A stretch of DNA of 64,000 nucleotides, from NCBI RefSeq assembly GCF_025370935.1, contig NC_133472.1, positions 12,860,476 to 12,924,475 of the forward strand, in the 5' to 3' direction. Below, piece by piece: positions 58,301 through 64,000 of the stretch. The stretch comes from Choristoneura fumiferana. Its lineage: Eukaryota > Arthropoda > Insecta > Lepidoptera > Tortricidae. Position 1 is the stretch's first letter, and every line of letters starts with the position of its first letter. The notes under the pieces are model-generated. The model was not told where the DNA came from. It saw nothing but the letters and a program-made list of their open reading frames with translations, and ran no database searches. A program made the translations under genes and the position numbers.

Positions 58301-61300
58301 AAAGTCCAGTCAAGCCTAAGTTATTTTTACTTCGGCCGCGCTGATTCGTGGTAACTTTTTACAAGCTTTTATTTAGTTTCACCTGTCTGTCCGTAATCAA
58401 ATCTTGCAAGTTAAATTTGACCAACTTCCAGTAGTTGGATTGTCTTGATCTGGTAGTGACATCCTGGTAGTCCGGCCATGCAGGATCGTCTCCGCAGGAC
58501 GGAACTCTTCAACGGTTAATGGGATCGACTTGAAATTTGGTATGCAAATGTAGTTTGGGGTGACAATGCAAGTACAGTCAACAAAAAGTACAGTCAGCAA
58601 AAAAAGCTTGTATTAAAAAAAACAAATATTTACTATTTGTTCCCGCCGTACCCTACGCCGATTACCGCTGCAGTCAATCGCTCGATAAAAACCATTTGCG
58701 TCGGCAATATTGCTACAGCGAAAATTCGCATGCCTAGGTCATTAAAGGACCATCCGTCATCTTTACAGGTGCATAAAAACATATTAACGGTTCACAATGC
58801 GAGTCATCGAAGCAGTAATTAAATGAGTTACTTTTGGTCGATCCCAGCCGCTTCAGAAGTTACATTTGAGCTGTTATGTGTTTCAATCGGCGCGTGTTTG
58901 TTCAAAAGAACGGCCATCACCGGTGCCGATTGCACCACATTCTCCCACGATTCATGATCCACTAGAGATCCAAAGGAACTTTTGCTATGAAAAGATAGGA
59001 GAAGAATAATATAAAACATATGTCACTCGTATCTACAGTACATATCGTGTCGTAGGTATACGTACGTCGACATCGCAGTTGACGCAAACGTGATAGCGTC
59101 TTTTGTTGCATCCGATAAAGGTTTAGTGGCAAATTTATCCGCATGTCCTTAAAATATAAAGAAGTTTAGCCGTAGCCAGCTAACATAATTTTTAAATGCT
59201 TGAATCAATAATGAAACAATTTTGAACAAGTACTCACCCAGTGTAATAAATGAATTAAAATTGGTCATGTTCATTTCATTTTGCGTTGACACATTAAGCT
59301 GTATTTCACCAGTAAAAGAGGAGGCTGTGGATGTGTTTGCCGATGTTATAGATATATTTTTAATTGACAAGTCATCGAGACTTTTTTCCGGTTGATTGTT
59401 TTGGTTCTTGGTGTTGGGTAATTCCTCTTGAATAACAATTGTATATTTGGTGATATCCTCTCTCTGTGTGCTGTAAAACTTAGACATACTAAAATACAAC
59501 GGTTAAAATGCTTAATGAAAGATTCATCTTTCATTTCAATATAGAGGTAATTAAATCATACAGCATACAAACCTGAATTTCGTGATTGCTTCCGTAGTTC
59601 CACTTGATGTGAGAGTGGAAGAACTAGTTTTCTTCGTATAATTAACAGTTGCTTTGCTTAAAGGTAAATATGTGTACATAGGCCATGGAGCCAAATAAGC
59701 TGAAAACAAGTTGGGTTCTTGTTGTTATTTGAAAAGCGCATCTAGTATTTTACGTAATATAAATATTTGTTTAGTTTACCGTCTGTGATAGGATTGAAAA
59801 TTGAAAATATTTGAACAAAACTGTTACTAGGGATATTAATTAGCGCAATTATGAACCCATAGGTACCTAACAGTGAATTATAGAATAATTGTCGGTTTGT
59901 CTGTGCGTTTATTCGCGCTCATCTTAACCAACGTGGATGTGGTTATCACTGAAGTGTTGTAGTTTTCTTGGATAACATTTAGATAAGTTTAATGTTGATT
60001 TAATTTTGATGGCAGGTATCTTTTAGCTACTGCTACTTATGTACTTATAGTGCTAGCGGTGTAGGTAAGTACGCCAAAAAAAGCTGCAAATAGTGTTAAA
60101 AGCATGAAAATTGGAACGAGATCTTAAAGCCATATGAATCAATTTGACCGGTAGCAGGAAAAAAAACAAAAAAGGAGAGGTGTTATGACGTCATCTTTTT
60201 TGTATGTTTTTTATTTTGTTTTGAAACCTATCTTGTGTGGTATCTAATGAAAGGGCTTACTAAGATGATCCTAAAAATATATCACATCGTTGTATTTCAG
60301 TCACTTTTAATATATTAAAATAAAAATCATTTTCGAAACATACCAAGTTTGGGCTCCTCCAGATATGATACGGTTGAATCATTATTTGTAAAATATACCT
60401 AAAATGATAATATATTATGTAATAGCCTCATATCCAACCCCAAGAAAGCAATTTTAAAAATATTTACATTTAGCGCGTGAGTGACTGAGCGGGGTACAAG
60501 CTCACGACAAAGATTTGAATCAAAAGCAAACCAATTTAATAATAATTGCTAATAATAAAATAATACTAAATGTAAATATTTTTAAAATTGCTTTCTTGGG
60601 GTTGAATATGAGGCTATATCAGATCATTTTAGGTATATTTTACAAATAATGATTCACCGTATCATATCTGGAGGAGCCCAAACTTGGTAGTTTTGAAAAT
60701 GATTTTTATTTTAATTTAAAACAAGTGACTGAAATATAATGATGTGATATATTTTTAGAAATTTACATACCTACCACTAAAATTGTGATGCATGTCCGAA
60801 ATGTTCCTTATCGCTTGTACATAGTTTTGGGGCTGTTCTGTTTCTTCCCTGTCTATATTCTGGCTCTTGTTAAGTGATTTCATGATATGTTCTATTAAAG
60901 TCAAAGATTCTTCATTGATTTTCTCTTTCGCCGACTCGTCATCCATTTCAGTCTTTTCGTGACCTTGCGGTCTAGTTGATAGAACGTTGTCCTTTCTAAA
61001 ACTTTTCAAGAACAGATACATATAAATATCCATTAAGTTCTAAGCTAAGGTTCTAAGTAATGGTAAGTAATTACTTAGTGAGTTCCTTTTTATACGATTT
61101 TCCGACCATCCCCGATTCAGTCGTAAACAGCGGTGCGTTACTAGGACGTGGTTTGACACGGTTTTTTTGCGCCTTTTTCAGTTTCCACAAGTTTCTATTT
61201 CTGTTCAAAATCTTTCTTGTCGACAGTACAGGCAATGTTAGTCTAATGGCAAAAAGTAGGTTCAACAAATAAGTATTAAAATAAGCAGAAGGTAGGTTAC

Positions 61301-63882
61301 AGTCAAGTGTAAAAATATGAACTTATTCAAAGTTTCAGAAATAAGTACCACAGACTCTTATTCAGACTCAATAAGGTCGTAGTAACATATTTTTGAGTGG
61401 TTCGAATAGATACTTATTATTGCACTTGACTGTAGGTACCTACCTATATGTAAAAATAATACGACAGCGCACTGACTGCATACATACCTAGTTTCAAAAC
61501 TTATAAAAATGAAGGGGCTTGAGATTTCAATTTGTTAATTTTAATTTGTTAACGAAATCTACGATCGAATCAGGAGGTTCACACTTTGAAATCAAGCCTG
61601 TGAAAATATCATGCGGAAATGGATAGGTAAAAAAAACTATGTGTCTAAATGCGAAAGATTGTATGTGTGTGTGTGTGTATGTTATTTACTCCTTCACGCT
61701 AAAACTTCTGCACGGATATGGATGAAATTTGGTATGTAGGTTGATAGCTGGACATCTGGAATTACACATAGGCTACTTTTTATCCCAATATTCCCACGAG
61801 ATAGGGATAAAATCTCGAAATAACAACCGCTGAGCTTGGAGTCATAAAAGGTTTATTCTCACGAGAATTTTGTAATTACAATTTAACTGCTGTATAATTT
61901 AACGCGTGCAAAGCCGCAGGTATACACTAGTTTTATTTTTTTGTTGTTTGTCCTAAGTAACAGTAACCAAACCTGTAGTCGGGTGTAAATTTTCCCAGTT
62001 CATAGCCAAGCTCATATCTGACTTCCCCGTGTTCATCGCGTCGCCCATCCTCCTGTATCTTCAATGAGAATTGCAACAGCGGCAGAATACTAGTTTCATA
62101 ACTCTCTCCTTTCCTAGGGAAGTGAAGTTGAATTAATACCCATTTTGGGTTTAAACGGGCGGGTTATTATTTTACTTGTCGGTCAGGTACTTACTCTAAA
62201 AAAAATTTTTCAGCATTTTATTTTACCACTTTATCGGCGTAACTAAGATAGATTAGATACCTATATAAATTATGTAGATAATATTAATTCCTAATTATAA
62301 TTGATAAGGTAAGTATACACAAAATGTTCGTATAGATAATCCGACAAGGCTATTTTTGTTTCTATTAGTTGGGCTTTTATTTACAAATATTACGAGTTGT
62401 AAGTGTAGGTACTTAATGAGGGTTTTCACAGAGACGAAATATCGCTAGATGGCGTTAGTATCGAGAGTTTCGTTTGACGTTTGACGTTTGCTCATGGTCA
62501 TGATTGGTTAAAAAACTAAATGAGCCATTCGCAAGCAAACGTCCAACGTTAAACGGACCTCACGACACAAACGCCATCTAGCGATATTTCGCCTCTGTGA
62601 AAACCCTCCACGAACCTTGGAGTAACATCATACAAAATATCGAAAGTGTCATCTATATCGAAGGAGTTTTCAACTGGCAGCTCGTCTGGCACCAAGCTTC
62701 CTGAAAGGTTGACTATTGGAACGTCTATTGTGAGAAAATGGTCGTTTTCTGTTGGACGCCAAGTAGTTGTCGTTGTTTCAGTGATTCCATCAGTATTTCT
62801 AAAAATTAATTGAACATAAGTCTATCATTAACATTGACATGAAATCAAACAAATGTTCTCCAAATATGCATAAGCATAAAACACCGTTAATTTTTTTTAT
62901 GTCTACATATTAAAATAAAATATATAAATACAGGTAACTAGGTACTTTTGTTTCTACTTACTCTGTTTCCTCTACAGAAGTCTTGGTAGACTGAGTGGTC
63001 CTCAAAGTGTACAACTTGTTGACATTCGCGGTACGAGAGTCGGAATTTACCACGTTTGCGGGGAGGGGGCCCCAGTAGCCACCAAATGTCTCCCCGAACT
63101 CGTAAACTATGAGCTGGTTCCCAAACTCTTTGCATGAATCCGCCAGTTCAGACCTTGGCGACAGTTGAATCACCATGACTATGTTATTGCTGGACTGTGT
63201 TCTTAAATAGAAAAAAACATTCATTATTAAATTATTTTGAAAACAAATATCTATAGGTACATGCGGGCACATTGCAGCTAGTACAAAATATGTGCATTGC
63301 TACAAAAAACCTCTCGAATTAAGTACCTTACTACCCCTGTAAGTTTCTACTAGGTAGCTACCTGCTCTATTCGTATTTAAAAAAAACATAACCCTCCTTC
63401 GGGAAGTCGGGTAATAATTTTTCATCATTATGGAATTATAAATACGACGGATGTGTAATCAAATATCAAATGAATCTGATTCAAAGGTCTCTTCTAATAA
63501 CTACAGCGGCAACGGGCACAGTAAGTACTTAAGTAGGTAAGTAATCCATTTTGTTAGGTCTCGATAGTCGATAGTATGACATTCATTCACCACTGAACTG
63601 AAAACCTTAGTTTTACTTAGCCATTCTCCACCTTAACTTACCTAATACTAATAAAGCAGCTGTAAGGCAAGTCAAGCTTAGAAAAATGAAGCATCTGAGC
63701 ATTAGTTTCCATGACGCGACGGCCGAGAAACACCGACGGCACGGCGCGCCGGCGGCAATACTCGGACACATCCTTCTGGTACACGAAGTTCCGGAGACCC
63801 CATATACCATCCCACATCAGGCAGTGAAAGATAAATTTAATAGTTAACTGAAACATTACTGACGTGACGCAGCCGAAGCCTT
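52388..63882 (-). CDS. Culd: CUB and LDLa domain single-pass membrane protein, Culd-like, 14 exons, 5' end beyond the window
   Basis: Exons in transcript order: 63882-63642, 63201-62962, 62798-62616, 62113-61973, 60995-60775, 59699-59573, 59488-59238, 59147-59066, 58984-58832, 57307-57160, 56418-56266, 55816-55660, 54595-54409, 53264-52388. All phases agree and give 1052 residues. The first two exons look like a CUB-type fold. A Ser/Thr/Asn-rich linker follows, then a second extracellular part (residues such as LRYMRQYAGPVLFNICD). Next is one LDL-receptor class A domain with six Cys (CQIGGSRVC, CDGVPNC, IYDEDRQQC) split over two exons, then a membrane segment (VVLAAVTFLAVLLTLLYIV) and a cytosolic tail of about 310 residues ending in a Lys-rich stretch. 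The Drosophila protein with this layout, Culd, acts in endocytic traffic of rhodopsin in photoreceptors. The 57160 junction needs a GC donor (GAG/GCACTT). The first acceptor (63882) is the least certain. Confidence 0.72.
53559..54125. repeat. Copy of the 49379-49637 segment, split by a SINE
   Basis: 53559-53620 (GGTTCAGACGGAATTGCATG) and 53937-54125 (GAAGTAGGATAGATTGGATC, then an M3 MITE copy 5 at 54008-54125) together match 49379-49637. The SINE at 53642-53936 lies between them. All of it is inside the last intron of the Culd-like gene. Confidence 0.65.
53642..53936 (+). mobile_element. Full-length tRNA-derived SINE, family S1
   Basis: The tRNA-like head GCCGTGGTGGCCTAGTGATT (A-box) and GTGGGTTCAAACCCCGGCTC (B-box) is followed by the body with TTCGAAATTCATGTGCGGAA and CCCAATCCGCACTGGGCCCG, and the tail CCCAGCAGTGGGACGTATAT with GGCTGGGATGATGA. 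This is a well-known abundant lepidopteran SINE type; the 3' end recurs at 9562-9608. Both Pol III boxes look intact. Confidence 0.88.
54685..54870. repeat. Dispersed repeat, family R4 (copy 3 of 3)
   Basis: CACACAAACATCACGCTTCG, TTTTAGCAATTTTAGGTTTT, CTAGCCTGTCGCCTACGGTA and CTCTTACGACATCCACGGAA. It lies just upstream of the membrane-segment exon (54409-54595) of the Culd-like gene; the open minus-strand frame that runs across both is a chance join. Confidence 0.65.
57325..57545. repeat. Dispersed repeat, family R2, in a Culd-like intron
   Basis: Reverse complement of 18395-18600: AGGGTTCCATAGCCATTACG, CGTATTTTGTACGGAACATT and CCTTAGGCTGCTATTTACTC. Confidence 0.65.
58113..58217. mobile_element. 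Foldback MITE, family M10
   Basis: Arms AGCAGCGTTTCCACCAGAGA and its mirror (CTCTGGTAGAAACGCTGCT) across about 100 bp, with GATGTGTTTTCATTGACACATC at the centre. Confidence 0.75.
58420..58600. repeat. Dispersed repeat related to 40070-40215
   Basis: GTCTCCGCAGGACGGAACTC, GACTTGAAATTTGGTATGCA and a short tandem of ACAGTCAACAAAAAGT. Confidence 0.6.
60271..60758. mobile_element. 488-bp palindromic element, family M11
   Basis: Inverted arms of about 200 bp (60271-60480 and 60555-60758) start CTAAAAATATATCACATCGT and include AAGTTTGGGCTCCTCCAGAT, AATATTTACATTTAG and TTGCTTTCTTGGGGTTG. A roughly 75-bp spacer separates them. It lies in a Culd-like intron next to the exon ending at 60775. Confidence 0.8.
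61299..61433. mobile_element. Foldback MITE, family M2 (copy 2 of 2)
   Basis: ACAGTCAAGTGTAAAAATAT and TTGCACTTGACTGT ends; inner sequence matches 15722-15847. Confidence 0.8.
61640..61932. repeat. Dispersed repeat, family R3
   Basis: A GTGTGTGTGTATGTTATTTA start, TCCTTCACGCTAAAACTTCT, GGATGAAATTTGGTATGTAG, TATTCCCACGAGATAGGGAT, ending AAGCCGCAGGTATACACTAG. It matches 13945-14402. Confidence 0.7.
62418..62608. mobile_element. Foldback MITE, family M12, against a Culd-like splice donor
   Basis: Arms GAGGGTTTTCACAGAGACGA through TATCGCTAGATGGCGTT and the mirror on the right. The right end is 7 bp from the last base of the exon 62798-62616. Confidence 0.8.
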
Positions 63883-64000
63883 CTAGATACCCGTACTAAC
63901 GACAACATGTAGAGCAGGTTTGCTCGTCATATTTTCCTCCACCAAAAATTTCGTGATACACACGGCACACTATGTACAGAATTTCGCACATAAATTCCAA

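Noticed and set aside
63613..63810. Signal-peptide-like frame MLRCFIFLSLTCLTAALLV in the first visible Culd-like exon
   Set aside because: It looks like a signal peptide, but its phase at the donor (63642) leads to an immediate stop in the next exon. The other frame joins in phase.

Overview
This window is animal nuclear DNA, most likely from a moth or butterfly (Lepidoptera). The background is AT-rich. Exons are short, with GT-AG introns. The intergenic and intronic space is packed with foldback MITEs, tRNA-derived SINEs and the small dispersed repeats typical of lepidopteran genomes. There are no operons, CRISPR arrays or prokaryotic signals. One assembly gap (100 N) lies at 1956-2055.

Five protein-coding genes could be built exon by exon from splice sites and codon phase. 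(1) 12155-12880, minus: the first coding exon of an ST6Gal-type sialyltransferase, with a signal anchor and the first half of the sialyl L-motif; it carries an apparent frameshift, and the rest of the gene lies to the left of, or hidden in, the repeat-rich 1-12 kb. (2) 18781-25025, minus: a complete 8-exon TMEM43/LUMA gene of 378 aa. (3) 25816-31896, plus: a complete 8-exon mitochondrial mTERF-family gene of 532 aa, arranged head-to-head with TMEM43. (4) 34867-41110, minus: a 3-exon paired-like (Q50) homeobox gene that looks like repo (reversed polarity), with a CpG-rich start region. (5) 52388-63882, minus: a 14-exon CUB/LDLa single-pass membrane protein resembling Drosophila Culd; its 5' end runs off the right edge.

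Layout: 1-2.15 kb, broken LINE; 2.2-12.1 kb, repeats including a 3-kb block bounded by inverted 41-bp sequences and full of CCCTTACG; 12.2-12.9 kb, sialyltransferase exon; 13-18.7 kb, repeats and a tRNA-like foldback; 18.8-31.9 kb, TMEM43 and mTERF; 31.9-34.8 kb, convergent intergenic; 34.9-41.6 kb, repo-like gene and its GC-rich promoter; 41.7-52.3 kb, repeat-rich intergenic with one orphan exon-like block; 52.4-64 kb, Culd-like gene.

The genes are ordinary neighbours and not a pathway. The most unusual material is at the level of genome structure: a possible frameshift in the sialyltransferase, mobile foldback elements sitting within a few bases of splice sites in three places, a perfect 84-bp inverted tRNA-like repeat bounded by a 13-bp direct repeat, and an unexplained symmetric exon-like block at 44.5 kb. 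I found no convincing undescribed multi-gene system.
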